64,000 nt of DNA from Propioniciclava sp. MC1595. Its GTDB lineage: Bacteria; Actinomycetota; Actinomycetes; Propionibacteriales; Propionibacteriaceae. Position 1 is the first letter of the stretch; every line of letters starts with the position of its first letter. A program made the position numbers and the translations under genes. Below, one piece after another: positions 16,138 to 24,496 of the stretch. The stretch is from positions 496,001 to 560,000 of the forward strand of contig NZ_CP071870.1 in assembly GCF_017569205.1 (NCBI RefSeq). Reading direction: 5' to 3'. Below the pieces are notes generated by a model, which worked only from the letters and a program-made list of their open reading frames with translations, was not told the origin of the DNA and searched no databases.

Positions 16138-16486
16138 AGACGACCGCGTCGTCGGCCGTCCCCGGGCTGGCCGGCGGGGCGGCGGCGTGCGGTGGGTGGT
16201 AGACGAGGTCGGCGTAGTCGGGGTGCCGTTCGATCCAGCCCCGCACGAAGGGGCATATCGGAAGCACCTGCACGCCGATGCGGCGGGCGTGGTCGAGGGT
16301 GGTGCGCACCAGCAGGCTGCCGATGCCGTGGTGCTCCCAGCGCGGCTGGACCTCGGTGTGGGTGAAGACGAGCAGCTCGGCGGTCTGCTCGTAGGCGGCC
16401 CAGCCCAGGACACGGCGACCCCTCCGCACCTCGAAGCGGCGGCGTTCGGGGTTGTCCACCACGGAGTGGCCGTCGAACGTGTCCAT
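16136..16486 (-). CDS. GNAT-family N-acetyltransferase-like protein
   Basis: A 116-residue protein with a small GNAT fold: LLVFTHTEVQPRWEHHGIGS contains the acetyl-CoA pyrophosphate-binding R-x-x-x-x-G-x-G-like loop, followed by LLVRTTLDHARRIGVQVLPICPF and a terminal RHPDYADLVYHPP. This is the YidJ/Gcn5-like short family, substrate unknown. The ATG at 16486 follows a TAGGCT by 5 nt and has no ribosome-binding site, suggesting a leaderless mRNA. The Ala/Pro-rich tail is variable. Confidence 0.78.
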   Translation of the reverse strand: MDTFDGHSVVDNPERRRFEVRRGRRVLGWAAYEQTAELLVFTHTEVQPRWEHHGIGSLLVRTTLDHARRIGVQVLPICPFVRGWIERHPDYADLVYHPPHAAAPPASPGTADDAVV

Positions 16487-16541
16487 GACCCAGCCTAACC
16501 CGGCACCCCCGTCCCCGACCACGTCCTGACGGCCGGGGACG

Positions 16542-17207
16542 CTACCGTGTCGCCCGGAACCGCGCGTGCACGACGGCCTCGCCGCGCACGTCCTCGGGAG
16601 CCACGCCCCCGCCCGCAGACTCGTCCTTGAACGCCATGCTGCGCAGCGCGCCGGCCGCCATCGGGGCCGGGCCGACGCCCGGCGGGGCGACCAGCAGGCC
16701 CGGGTCGGCGACCTCCTCCAGCTCGACGTCCGACCAGCCCGCCGCCTGCGCGATCGCCAGCGCGCGGGCCCGGGCCTCCTCGACCGCGCGGGTGAGCGCG
16801 GCCGCCTCGGTGGCGGTGCGGGTGGCGTCGGTGAGCGCCCACTCGACCTGCGTGAGCTGGACGCCCTCGCGCTCGGCCCAGCGGCCGGTCACCTCGGACA
16901 GGGCGGTGAAGTCGCGGAACTTCGCCTTCAGGGTCGCCGACGCCCCGTACCGCGGCGCGAGCGGCTGGCCCTCCGGCCCCCACGGGCGCCACGACCGCGT
17001 GACCAGCGGCCCCACGGCGTACCAGGTCAGCGGCGCGTCATGGCCCTGGCGGAGGCGGTGCAGGTCGCGGCCGAGGGCGTCCACCACCTCGGCGGCGGCG
17101 CGGGAGGTGGCCGCGCGGTCCTCGCCCTCGAGGTCGACGTGGAGGTGCACGGTGCCCCGCTCGGGGGCCAGGGACCAGGCGTGGCTCCCCACGACGGTGA
17201 TCTGCAT
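16542..17207 (-). CDS. SIMPL-domain (DUF541) protein
   Basis: A 221-residue SIMPL/DUF541 protein: ITVVGSHAWSLAPERGTVHL at the start, a central SEVTGRWAEREGVQLTQVEW block and EEARARALAIAQAAG near residue 150, the characteristic family segment. Many homologues are exported, but no signal peptide is seen here. Function is poorly known; related proteins have been linked to membrane or oxidative stress. ATG 17207 is chosen as the first residue of the conserved domain; an upstream extension in the same frame shows no family similarity. Confidence 0.78.
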   Translation of the reverse strand: MQITVVGSHAWSLAPERGTVHLHVDLEGEDRAATSRAAAEVVDALGRDLHRLRQGHDAPLTWYAVGPLVTRSWRPWGPEGQPLAPRYGASATLKAKFRDFTALSEVTGRWAEREGVQLTQVEWALTDATRTATEAAALTRAVEEARARALAIAQAAGWSDVELEEVADPGLLVAPPGVGPAPMAAGALRSMAFKDESAGGGVAPEDVRGEAVVHARFRATR

Positions 17208-17332
17208 GGCGAGGCCTTTCGATCGGTGAGGCGGAAACAGCCCGATTCGTTGAATTTTTGCGGTTCCCCCACGGCGGGGCCGGACCGGGTTTAGCGTGCA
17301 GATTAGCCTCACGAAGGGAACCCCAGAGGGCC

Positions 17333-18133
17333 ACGACGCAGAAGGGCACTCTCAGCAACGGTCGCGTGGTCTCCTACGCGCTGGGCGATGTCGCCAACAA
17401 CCTCGCGTTCCAGATGACGTCGATGTTCCTCATGGTCTACATGACCGACATCGTGGGGCTGTCCGCCGCAGCGGCGGGCACCATCTACGCCGTCACCAAG
17501 GTGTGGGCCGGTGTGGCCGACCTGGTCGCCGGCAGCACGGTCGACAAGGCCAACACCAAGTGGGGGCGCCTGCGGCCGTGGATCCTGTGGGGCTCCACCC
17601 CACTGGCCATCACGCTGGTGCTGTTGTTCAGCACCCCCGCCGGCCTGACCCCGACCCAGGCGTTCGTCTGGGTGCTCCTGCTCGACGCGGCCTTCCTGCT
17701 CGCGCACTCCTTCGTGAACATTCCCTACGGCTCGCTGTCGGCGGCGATGACGCAGAACTCGCTCGACCGCTCGCGCCTGTCGGGTGCCCGGTCGATCGCC
17801 TCGGCCGTCACCGGCGTGGCCCTGTCGGCGGTCATCTCGCCCCAGTTCAAGGGCATCGCCGACCAGCCGATGGAAGAGGTCCGGCGAGTGGGAGACGGGC
17901 ACCCGCTCCGAGGGCGGCTCGTACTCGATCCTGTCGTTCGTCCGCAAGTGCGGCCAGGGCCTCGGCGGCGCGCTCGGCGGCCCGATCATCGCGGCGTTCG
18001 GCTACTCGGCGGCCATCCAGGCCGGCGACCCCGGCTTCGACCGCATGGTCACCGGCCTGCGCATCGCGACCGGCTGGGTGCCGGCCGCCCTGGGCGTCAT
18101 CGCCAGCCTGATCATCTTCTTCTACCCGCTGAC
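17333..18133 (+). pseudogene. GPH-type sugar:cation symporter, start codon lost and middle deleted
   Basis: Residues from SNGRVVSYALGDVANN to FKGIADQPMEE match helices 1-6 of glycoside-pentoside-hexuronide symporters. The frame then breaks at about 17880 and continues one base over with GEWETGTRSEGGSYSILSF, RKCGQGLGGALGG and ASLIIFFYPLT, which match helices 9-12. Roughly 150 codons between the two blocks are missing. The expected start after a GAGGG ribosome-binding site reads ACG (17333-17335), not ATG. Before the break the gene would have imported a sugar or glycoside. It cannot give a working 12-helix carrier as read here; decay and assembly collapse are both possible. Confidence 0.8.
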
Positions 18134-18697
18134 GAGGCCATCGGCCGCAAGGTCGCCGAGCGCCTGGGCGTGCCCTACATCGGGCAGCGGCTCAGCTCGA
18201 CCGACATCGAGGCCGTCGAGACCTCCGGCCTCGAGCTCGAGTCCGGCTGGGACCGCTTCGTCCGGTCCCTCGCCAACCGCGGCGTCTCCGACGCCGACCT
18301 CAACCTCGGCTCCGACCAGGCCGCCGACCGGCACCTGGCCGCCCAGAACACCATCGAGGTGCTGGACGCCGTGGGCTCCGGTGGCGTCATCCTCGGCCGC
18401 AACGCCACGGTGATCCTCGGGCAGCACCCGGGCGCCCTGCACGTGCGGCTCAACGCGCCCGCCCACGTCCGTGTCGGCCGGGCCGTCGAGCTGGACGGCA
18501 TCACCGCCGAGGTGGCCGAGGAACGTCGCGAGCAGGAGGACCTGATCCGCGCCGAGCTGTCCCAGCGGCTCTACGGCTGGAACCCCAACGACGACGAGAA
18601 CTACGACGTCGTGGTCAACACCGGCCGCTACAGCCTGGACGAGGCGGCGGACATGATCATCCGCGCCTACGAGACGAGGTTCGGCACCAACCGCTGA
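18134..18697 (+). pseudogene. Cytidylate-kinase-like protein lacking its P-loop
   Basis: From 18134 the frame reads EAIGRKVAERLGVPYIGQRL, then DRFVRSLANRGV, GGVILGRNATVILGQHPGALHVRL and DAADMIIRAYETRFG-like C-terminal text. This matches the cytidylate-kinase-like (AAA_26) family from about residue 20 onward. The normal N-terminus, which carries the Walker A loop, is absent: the sequence runs directly from the last transporter helix into this domain. About 187 residues remain. Without the P-loop ATP binding is unlikely. A separate start codon is not evident. It lies 4 bp from the converging response-regulator gene. Confidence 0.75.
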
Positions 18698-18701
18698 GGC
18701 G

Positions 18702-19364
18702 TCACGCCAGCCCGTTGCGGTGGGCGATGACGACGAGCTGGGCGCGGTCGCGCGCGCCCAGCTTGAGCAGGATGTGGCTGACGTGCGTGCGCGCCGTCGC
18801 CTTCGAGATGAACAGCCGCTCGGCGAGCTCGTCGTTGTTGAACCCCTCCGCCACCAGCTCGAGCACCTCGCGCTCGCGCTCGGTGAGGTCGTCCAGGCCC
18901 GGGTGACGGGGGGACGCCGTGGGTGTGCGTCGCTGCCCCGCGAACGTGCTGATCACCCGGCGCGTCACCGTGGGGGAGAGCAGCCCCTCGCCGGACGCAG
19001 CCGCTCGGATGGCGCGCACGATGTCGTCGGGGTCGGCGTCCTTGACGAGGAACCCGGACGCCCCCGCCTCCAGGGCCGCGAACACGTACTCGTCGAGCTC
19101 GAACGTCGTCAGCATGACCACGTGGGTGCCGGCCAGGTAGGGGTCGGCGGCGATGGTGCGCAGGGCGGTGAGCCCGTCGGTGCCGGGCATCCGGATGTCC
19201 ATGAGCACCACGTCGGGCCGGTGCGCGCGTGCGGCCGCCACCGCTTCGTCGCCGTCGGCGGCCTCGCCCACCACGGTGAGGCCGGGCTCGGCCGCGACGA
19301 GGGCGCGCAGCCCCATCCGGACCAGGGCCTGGTCGTCGGTGATCAGCACGGTGATGTCGGTCAC
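18702..19364 (-). CDS. NarL/LuxR-family response regulator
   Basis: A 220-residue two-component regulator. The receiver domain holds ITDD (residues 8-11), the phospho-acceptor D56 in VVLMDIRMPG and FLVKDADPDD. The C-terminal LuxR helix-turn-helix is LTEREREVLELVAEG to ISKATARTHVSHIL. GTG 19364 overlaps the stop of the sensor kinase by 4 bp, so the pair is translated together. It likely regulates its own region; three GTACG words lie in the divergent promoter beyond the kinase. Confidence 0.92.
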   Translation of the reverse strand: MTDITVLITDDQALVRMGLRALVAAEPGLTVVGEAADGDEAVAAARAHRPDVVLMDIRMPGTDGLTALRTIAADPYLAGTHVVMLTTFELDEYVFAALEAGASGFLVKDADPDDIVRAIRAAASGEGLLSPTVTRRVISTFAGQRRTPTASPRHPGLDDLTEREREVLELVAEGFNNDELAERLFISKATARTHVSHILLKLGARDRAQLVVIAHRNGLA

Positions 19365-20533
19365 GGTCGCTCCCGGGTGGGCAGGTGGGCACGGACGAGG
19401 AAGTGGTCGCCCTCGGGCCCCGCGACGAGGGTGCCGCCGAGCGCCCCGACCCGCTCGCGCATGCCGCGCAGGCCGCCGCCCTCCGGTCCGGGGTGGGCCT
19501 GCGCGGGCAGCGGGTTGGTGACGATGATGTCCAGGCCCCGGGGCGTCCGCTCGGCGGCGACGGACGCGGGCGCGCCCGGCGCGTGCCGGATCGCGTTCGT
19601 GAGCGCCTCCTGCACCACGCGGTAGGCGGCGGCCTGGGTGGCGGCGCCGATGCCCGCGGCGTCCGGCAGCGGGGCCAGGTCGACCCGGACGCCCCCGGCC
19701 CGGACCTCGGCGACCAGCGCCGGGACCGCGGCGAGGCTGGGCGTGGGCGCCAGGGGGCCGGCGTCGTCGCCGCGGAAGGCGCCGAGGGTGTGGCGGAGTT
19801 CGGCGAGGGCGTCCTTCGACGACGTGCGGATCGCCTCGAGCGAGGTGCGCGCCTGGCCCGGGTCGGCGTCCAGCACGCGCAGGGCGACGCCGGACTGCAG
19901 GGAGATCATCGACAGCGAGTGGCCGACGACGTCGTGGATCTCGCGGGCCAGCCGCAGCCGCTCCTCGGACGCCGCGCGCTCGACCGCCTCGGCCTGCTCG
20001 CGGGCCCGGGTCTGGCGCCGGCCGATGGCGAGCGCCACGAGCAGCGTGGGGATGAGCACCCACGCGAACTGGGTGCCGATCGAGGACCACATCCGCCAGT
20101 CGGTCAGGCCGAGGCCGGGGGCGTCCCACCACGTGGCCCACAGGGCCACCAGCAGCAGGGGCAGCCAGGGCGCGGCGCGGTTGAGCCCGCGGGCGCGCAC
20201 GAGACCCAACGAGAGCACGAGCGCCGGCACGAACCCGCCGAAGGAGGGGCCGCCGAGCGCGCCGTAGGCGACGAGGCCGGCCACGCCGAGGAGGAAGCCG
20301 GGCAGCGGGCGGCGGTGCAGGAGCAGGATGCCCGCCACGACGGCGGCGATCGTCGCGATCGCCGGACCGGTGAAGGCCGCGTACGCCTCGGGTGGGGGCG
20401 GCTCCATGGGCATCGGGTCGGTGCGCCACGATGACTCGCCGTAGTGCTGGGCGAAGGGGGCCACGCGCCAGGCGAACGCGAGCGCGACCGCCGAGCCGAC
20501 GGCCCCGGCCACGGTGCGCACGCGTCGGTCCAT
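19361..20533 (-). CDS. Sensor histidine kinase (HisKA_3 type)
   Basis: A 390-residue membrane kinase partner of the NarL-type regulator. Five to six hydrophobic segments fill residues 8-172. The dimerisation motif ERLRLAREIHDVVGHSLSMI places the phosphorylated His at H200. The ATPase domain has EALTNAIRHAPG (N box) and GGLRGMRERVGALGG. No large extracytoplasmic domain exists, so the signal is probably sensed in the membrane. ATG 20533 lies 7 nt after TAGCCT (20541-20546 on the minus strand), a leaderless arrangement; an upstream in-frame ATG has no support. Confidence 0.9.
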   Translation of the reverse strand: MDRRVRTVAGAVGSAVALAFAWRVAPFAQHYGESSWRTDPMPMEPPPPEAYAAFTGPAIATIAAVVAGILLLHRRPLPGFLLGVAGLVAYGALGGPSFGGFVPALVLSLGLVRARGLNRAAPWLPLLLVALWATWWDAPGLGLTDWRMWSSIGTQFAWVLIPTLLVALAIGRRQTRAREQAEAVERAASEERLRLAREIHDVVGHSLSMISLQSGVALRVLDADPGQARTSLEAIRTSSKDALAELRHTLGAFRGDDAGPLAPTPSLAAVPALVAEVRAGGVRVDLAPLPDAAGIGAATQAAAYRVVQEALTNAIRHAPGAPASVAAERTPRGLDIIVTNPLPAQAHPGPEGGGLRGMRERVGALGGTLVAGPEGDHFLVRAHLPTRERP

Positions 20534-20574
20534 GCGTCGAAGGCTACGACCTCGAGGGGCCGCCGGCATCGGTC

Positions 20575-20610
20575 TGCGTACGTATCGCGGGGTACGTCGG
20601 GATGCGTACG
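20575..20610. promoter_or_regulatory. Repeated TGCGTACG words in the divergent promoter of kinase and SHOCT gene
   Basis: TGCGTACG occurs at 20575-20582 and 20603-20610, 28 bp apart, with GGTACGTC between them. They lie between the divergent sensor-kinase and SHOCT genes, where the cognate NarL-type regulator could bind. The repeats are seen; the binding is inferred. Confidence 0.4.
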
Positions 20611-20676
20611 CGGGGCTCGTCGAGGTTCATCGCCGGGGCCGATGGACGCGACGCGCCGCCGGCGTTCGATGGAGCC

Positions 20677-21030
20677 ATGAACGAAGCACTGCTCCCCCTG
20701 CACGTGACCGTCGTCGGCGGCCACTTCCTGCCCGGCCTCCTGGCCCTGATCCTCTGGATCGTCCTGTTCAAGGTGTTCTTCCGTTGCGGTGGCCTCGGGC
20801 CCGTCCGCTGGGACCCTCGCCGGGGTGCCGGCGAGGAGGGGTCGGCGGGCCGCCCCCGCCACGGCTTCGGCCCCGGTGCCGCCGGGCACCGCCCCCCGTG
20901 GGCGCAGCAGTCGCCCGAGGAGGCGGCGCTGGCGACGCTGGCCGAGCGGCTGGCGTCCGGTGACATCACGCCCGACGAGTACCTCGAGCGCTCCAGCGCT
21001 CTGCGCGAGGCCCGGGACCGGGGGGAGTGA
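20677..21030 (+). CDS. Small membrane protein with C-terminal SHOCT domain
   Basis: A 117-residue protein: one membrane helix (HFLPGLLALILWIVLFKVFF, about residues 16-35), a Gly/Pro/Arg-rich linker and a C-terminal SHOCT motif, ATLAERLASGDITPDEYLER. SHOCT domains are short helical modules often at the ends of membrane proteins and thought to aid oligomerisation. It is divergent from the sensor kinase and overlaps or abuts a second SHOCT gene. Both may be targets or accessory parts of the two-component system; that is inference from position. Confidence 0.72.
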   Translation: MNEALLPLHVTVVGGHFLPGLLALILWIVLFKVFFRCGGLGPVRWDPRRGAGEEGSAGRPRHGFGPGAAGHRPPWAQQSPEEAALATLAERLASGDITPDEYLERSSALREARDRGE

Positions 21031-21035
21031 GCGCC

Positions 21036-21257
21036 ATGTGGATCATCGCCCTGGTGGCGTTCGTGGTGGCGCTCTCCCGCGTCGGGCGCATCGGCCCCTT
21101 CGCCTGGGACCCGGCCTGGCGCACCCGTCGTGCGGCCCTGTGCGCGCCGGCGTCCCCGTCGGACCAGGCCGAACGCATCCTGGCCCGCCGCCTCGCCGAC
21201 GGTGACCTCACCGTCGACGACTACTACGAGCGGCTGAGCCTGCTCCAGTCCCGCTGA
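21036..21257 (+). CDS. Second small SHOCT-domain membrane protein
   Basis: A 73-residue protein with one hydrophobic segment (MWIIALVAFVVALSRVG) and a C-terminal SHOCT motif, AERILARRLADGDLTVDDYYERLS. It resembles a shortened paralogue of the gene just upstream: both share GRIGPFAWDPAWR-like or GLGPVRWDPRR text after the helix. The ATG at 21036 has GGGGGAG 8 nt upstream; a GTG at 21027 overlapping the previous stop is the alternative. A strong hairpin follows. Confidence 0.7.
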   Translation: MWIIALVAFVVALSRVGRIGPFAWDPAWRTRRAALCAPASPSDQAERILARRLADGDLTVDDYYERLSLLQSR

Positions 21258-21267
21258 CCCCGTCGAA

Positions 21268-21308
21268 ACCGTTCGCCCGGCGCCGCATCCCGGCACCGGG
21301 CGGACGGT
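21268..21308. terminator. Long imperfect hairpin between convergent genes
   Basis: ACCGTTCGCCCGGCGCCG pairs with CGGCACCGGGCGGACGGT with one G-T pair and one mismatch, forming an 18-position stem between the SHOCT gene and the convergent lipoprotein gene. Confidence 0.75.
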
Positions 21309-21329
21309 GGCGTGTGCGGCCGACCGGGA

Positions 21330-21728
21330 TCACGCGAGCGAAGTCGCGAGGGGATTGCCCGCGGCGTCGGTGCCCGGGTCGCGGGTCAGGAGGGCGACCA
21401 CCTGGGTCAACGAGCGACCGCGCCGGGAACCCGCCACCGTGTAGAAGTCGAGCGCCCCGGTGTAGGCGATCCGGACCCGGTTGCCCGCCAGCCAGACCTC
21501 GACGCTGCCGGTGATCGCGCCCACCTCGGTGGTCATGACCCCGCCCGGTGGGGTGTCGAACCGGGCGCGGGTGAGGCGGCGCTGGACCGACGGCTTCTCC
21601 CGGGCGGCGCGTGCGGTGGGCGACGCGAGGCCGGCCACAGGTACCGGGGGCGCGGGGGCCGCCGGGGCCACCATGGGCGTACAGGCGACCAGGGCGACGA
21701 GGACGTGGAACAGGACAGGGGAGCGCAT
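21330..21728 (-). CDS. Putative small lipoprotein
   Basis: A 132-residue protein with an N-terminal export signal. LVAC at residues 13-16 fits a lipobox with Cys16 as the lipidation site, though the n-region has a single Arg. The mature part contains GSVEVWLAGNRVRIAYTGALDFYTV and SLTQVVALLTRD. I recognise no family. AGGAGG sits 6 nt before the ATG. It may be an envelope-bound binding or structural protein; no neighbour indicates its role. Confidence 0.62.
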   Translation of the reverse strand: MRSPVLFHVLVALVACTPMVAPAAPAPPVPVAGLASPTARAAREKPSVQRRLTRARFDTPPGGVMTTEVGAITGSVEVWLAGNRVRIAYTGALDFYTVAGSRRGRSLTQVVALLTRDPGTDAAGNPLATSLA

Positions 21729-21834
21729 GGCGTACCTCCTGGGGGTGGGTGGTGGACGTGTCCTCGACGCTAGGGGCACGCCCGACCCGGACGCACGAGA
21801 TCCGCACGCCACCCTGTGGAAAACCGCCCGAGGG

Positions 21835-22359
21835 CTACCGGATCGGGTCGGGGCACAGCTCGCGCCGGCCGCAGCCGTCGCAGTGCTCGCCCATCCAGAA
21901 CCGGTCGAACTCCTCCTCCAGACGCGCCACGAACGCCGGGTCGTCGCCGACCGCGCCGAACTCGAGGTTGCGCCGGGCCTCCGACTTCGCACCCAGCCCG
22001 GCGCCGGTGAAGTTCGCCGACCCGGTGTAGCCCAGCCGCCCGTCGACGATCACCATCTTCCAATGGCTGCGCGGGCAGATCTGCAGCTCCAGCCCGCCCT
22101 CGACCAGGCCGGGCAGCGCGTCGAAGCTCTCCCGGAACGCCCGCGACGGCACCTCAGCGTGGATCACCCGGAACTGCACCCCGCGCGCGGCCATGCGGGC
22201 GAACTCCTCCAGCACCGGCCGGTAACGGCGGCGCGGCCCGGCCACGTACATGTCCTTGAGGTTCGCCGTCGCGATCCACACCGACCGCTCGGCGCGCAGC
22301 ACCCCCTCGGTGATCACGCGCCGGTGCAGTTCCTCACCCGACAACCAGTCGACCCCCAC
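21835..22359 (-). CDS. Phospholipase D-like domain protein
   Basis: A 174-residue protein with one HKD motif: SHWKMVIVDGRLGYTGSANF, followed by GLGAKSEARRNLEFG. Single-HKD proteins of this size act as dimers, as endonucleases (Nuc type) or phosphodiesterases. The C-terminus has HCDGCGRRELCPDP, whose Cys/His pattern may bind zinc. There is no signal peptide. GTG 22359 is the first start of the frame and lies 20 bp after the stop of the aldo/keto reductase gene, in the same direction. A nucleic-acid substrate is plausible but unproven. Confidence 0.72.
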   Translation of the reverse strand: MGVDWLSGEELHRRVITEGVLRAERSVWIATANLKDMYVAGPRRRYRPVLEEFARMAARGVQFRVIHAEVPSRAFRESFDALPGLVEGGLELQICPRSHWKMVIVDGRLGYTGSANFTGAGLGAKSEARRNLEFGAVGDDPAFVARLEEEFDRFWMGEHCDGCGRRELCPDPIR

Positions 22360-22378
22360 GAACCCGGACGCCCCGCCC

Positions 22379-23410
22379 TCAGTCCCTGCTCTGCCGCGCG
22401 CCGCGCCACAGGTCGATGCCGCCGTCGACGGCGTGCTCGTCGATCGCCTCGAGCTCGGAGTCGGTGAACGTCAGGTTGTCGAGCGCGCCCAGGTTGTCGA
22501 GCAGCTGCTCGGGCCGCGAGGCGCCGATCAGCACCGAGGTGACCCGCTCGTCACGCAGCCCCCACGCCAGCGCCATCTGGGCCAGCGACTGCCCGCGCCC
22601 GGCGGCGATGTCGTTCAGCGCACGGATGTGGCCGAGGGCCTCCTCCGACAGCAGGTTCTCGCCCAGCGACTTGCCCTGGGTGGCCCGCGAGCCCTCGGGC
22701 ACGCCGTCGAGGTAGCGCGAGGTGAGCATGCCCTGGGCCAGCGGCGAGAAGGCGATGCAGCCGGCGCCGACCGACTCCAGGGTGTCGAGCAGCCCGTCCT
22801 CGACCCAGCGGTTGAGCATCGAGTAGGAGGGCTGGTGGATCAACAGGGGCGTCCCGAGGTCGGCCAGGATGCGCGCCGCTTCGGCGGTCAGCTCGGGAGA
22901 GTACGACGAGATGCCGACGTATAGGGCGCGGCCGGTCCGGACGATGTGGTCGAGCGCCCCCATCGTCTCCTCGAGCGGGGTGTCGGGGTCGGGGCGGTGG
23001 TGGTAGAAGATGTCGACGTAGTCGAGCCCCATCCGCTTCAGCGACTGGTCGCAGGAGGCGATGAGGTACTTCCGGGTGCCGCCGATGCCGCCGTAGGGGC
23101 CGGGCCACATGTCCCACCCGGCCTTGGACGAGATCACCAGCTCGTCCCGCAACCCCGCGAAGGAGCCGCGCAGGTGGTGTCCGAAGTTCGTCTCGGCCGA
23201 GCCGTACGGCGGGCCGTAGTTGTTGGCCAGGTCGAAGTGGGTGACGCCGCGGTCGAACGCGGTCTCGAGGATCGCCTTCTGCCGCTCGAACGGCACGTCG
23301 TCGCCGAAGTTGTGCCACAGGCCCAGGCTGATCGCGGGCAGCTTCAGGCCCGACCGCCCGATGGGGCGGTACTGCATGGTGTCGTAGCGGTCGTCGGCCG
23401 GTCGGTACAT
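22379..23410 (-). CDS. Aldo/keto reductase (YghZ/Kv-beta-like group)
   Basis: A 343-residue NADPH-dependent aldo/keto reductase. The catalytic tetrad is visible: Asp in HFDLANNYG, Tyr in ANNYGPPYGSAE, Lys in VISSKAGW and His in VDIFYHHRPDPDTP. The loop GPPYGSAETNFG and the text GYDMWPGPYGG-like WDMWPGPYGGIGG are typical of YghZ-type L-glyceraldehyde 3-phosphate reductases. GGGGGACC precedes the chosen ATG at 23410; an earlier in-frame ATG is not supported. The PLD-like gene follows 20 bp later. Confidence 0.9.
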   Translation of the reverse strand: MYRPADDRYDTMQYRPIGRSGLKLPAISLGLWHNFGDDVPFERQKAILETAFDRGVTHFDLANNYGPPYGSAETNFGHHLRGSFAGLRDELVISSKAGWDMWPGPYGGIGGTRKYLIASCDQSLKRMGLDYVDIFYHHRPDPDTPLEETMGALDHIVRTGRALYVGISSYSPELTAEAARILADLGTPLLIHQPSYSMLNRWVEDGLLDTLESVGAGCIAFSPLAQGMLTSRYLDGVPEGSRATQGKSLGENLLSEEALGHIRALNDIAAGRGQSLAQMALAWGLRDERVTSVLIGASRPEQLLDNLGALDNLTFTDSELEAIDEHAVDGGIDLWRGARQSRD

Positions 23411-23467
23411 GGTGGTCCCCCAAGTCGTTGAGGGTTCCATCCTGTCACCCGGACGCCGCGGGCGTGG

Positions 23468-23893
23468 TCAGTCCTCGCGCGCCTCGCGGGTGGCCTTCTC
23501 GTTGGCCTTCTGGAGCGCCTCGACGAGTTCGGCCTTGGTCATCCGCGAGCGGCCCTTCACGTCGAGCCGGCGGGCCAGGCCGAGCAGGTGCTCCTTGGTC
23601 GCGTTGGCGTCGACCCCGCCGGCGCTCTGGCCGCCGGACGGCCCACCGCGCTCGGCCCGCTCGTCCGAGGGGCCCGGCTCGTCCTTGGCCTCCCAGCGGT
23701 CGCCCACCTTCTCGTGCGTGTGCTTGACCGCCGCCCAAGCGGTGCGCTGGGCACGTTCCTCGTCGCCGTCGTAGGACTCGATCGCCGCGTCGTAGGTGTG
23801 CGCGTAGGTCCGTTGCGCCTGGTCCGACGAGCGCTCGAGGGTGGACGGCAGCTCCGACTTCTTCGCGGAGCCGTCCTTGTTGGTCTTCGGCAT
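23468..23893 (-). CDS. ChaB-like protein with Rho N-terminal-type domain
   Basis: A 141-residue basic and acidic protein. Residues 12-70 form a ChaB domain (LPSTLERSSDQAQRTYAHTY, DEERAQRTAWAAVKHTHEKVG). Residues 95-140 form a SAP/Rho_N-like helix-extended-helix module (TKEHLLGLARRLDVKGRSRM, TKAELVEAL), usually nucleic-acid binding. The two are joined by a hydrophilic linker. The combination is frequent in actinobacteria and of unknown role; ChaB itself was named as a cation-transport regulator without solid proof. GGAGGAGGGG precedes the ATG. It is divergent from the DUF4287 gene. Confidence 0.8.
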   Translation of the reverse strand: MPKTNKDGSAKKSELPSTLERSSDQAQRTYAHTYDAAIESYDGDEERAQRTAWAAVKHTHEKVGDRWEAKDEPGPSDERAERGGPSGGQSAGGVDANATKEHLLGLARRLDVKGRSRMTKAELVEALQKANEKATREARED

Positions 23894-23956
23894 GGCCCCT
23901 CCTCCGCCTGTGACCCTACGCTGGGCCCACCGATCTGACGAGGGCTGAGGAGCACG

Positions 23957-24496
23957 ATGGCCAGGCCGCTGGAGCAGAACATGGGTCCCGAGGCGATGCA
24001 GCGCGCCACGGGCCGCACGCACGAGGAATGGCGGGTCGCGCTCACCGAGGCCGGCGCGATGGCGTGGGACCACCCCACGATCGCCAGGCACCTCGTCGAG
24101 CAGCACGGCGTCGACGGTTGGTGGGCCCAGGCCATCACGGTCGACTTCGAGCAGGCCTGCAAGGGACGCCTCCCCGGCCAGCGCGCCGACGGCACGTACT
24201 CCACGCAGAAGACCATGACGATCCCGGGCGAGCCGCTGGACGCCCTCGCCGCCGTCGCCTCCGGCGTCACCGCCCGCCACGGCGAGGCGCACGGGCAGAA
24301 CCTCACCGCGGCCATGCCGAACGTGCGCTGGCGTCTCCCCGACGGCACCCGCCTCTCGGCGTCGGTGCAGGGCCGCAACACGACCGGCATCCCCGTGAAC
24401 CTGACCTGGGAGAGGCTGCCCACCGCCGAGGCCGCGCTGCTGGCCAAGGCCGAGCTCGAGGACATCCTCACCGAGGCGCGCCATGGGCATGGCTGA
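23957..24496 (+). CDS. DUF4287 domain protein with SRPBCC-like C-terminus
   Basis: A 179-residue protein. The N-terminal half matches DUF4287: MQRATGRTHEEWRVALTEAG, HPTIARHLVEQHGVDGWWAQ. The C-terminal half (about residues 80-170) resembles the beta-rich SRPBCC/AHSA1 fold, with VRWRLPDGTRLSASVQG and NTTGIPVNLTWERLP. Function is unknown. GAGGAG precedes the ATG. Its last 14 bp overlap the start of the methyltransferase gene, so the two are probably coupled. Confidence 0.78.
   Translation: MARPLEQNMGPEAMQRATGRTHEEWRVALTEAGAMAWDHPTIARHLVEQHGVDGWWAQAITVDFEQACKGRLPGQRADGTYSTQKTMTIPGEPLDALAAVASGVTARHGEAHGQNLTAAMPNVRWRLPDGTRLSASVQGRNTTGIPVNLTWERLPTAEAALLAKAELEDILTEARHGHG

Noticed and set aside
17258-18697. 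A genuine bifunctional transporter-kinase protein
   Set aside because: The middle 250 bp match the transporter in a different frame, and both partial domains lack essential parts.
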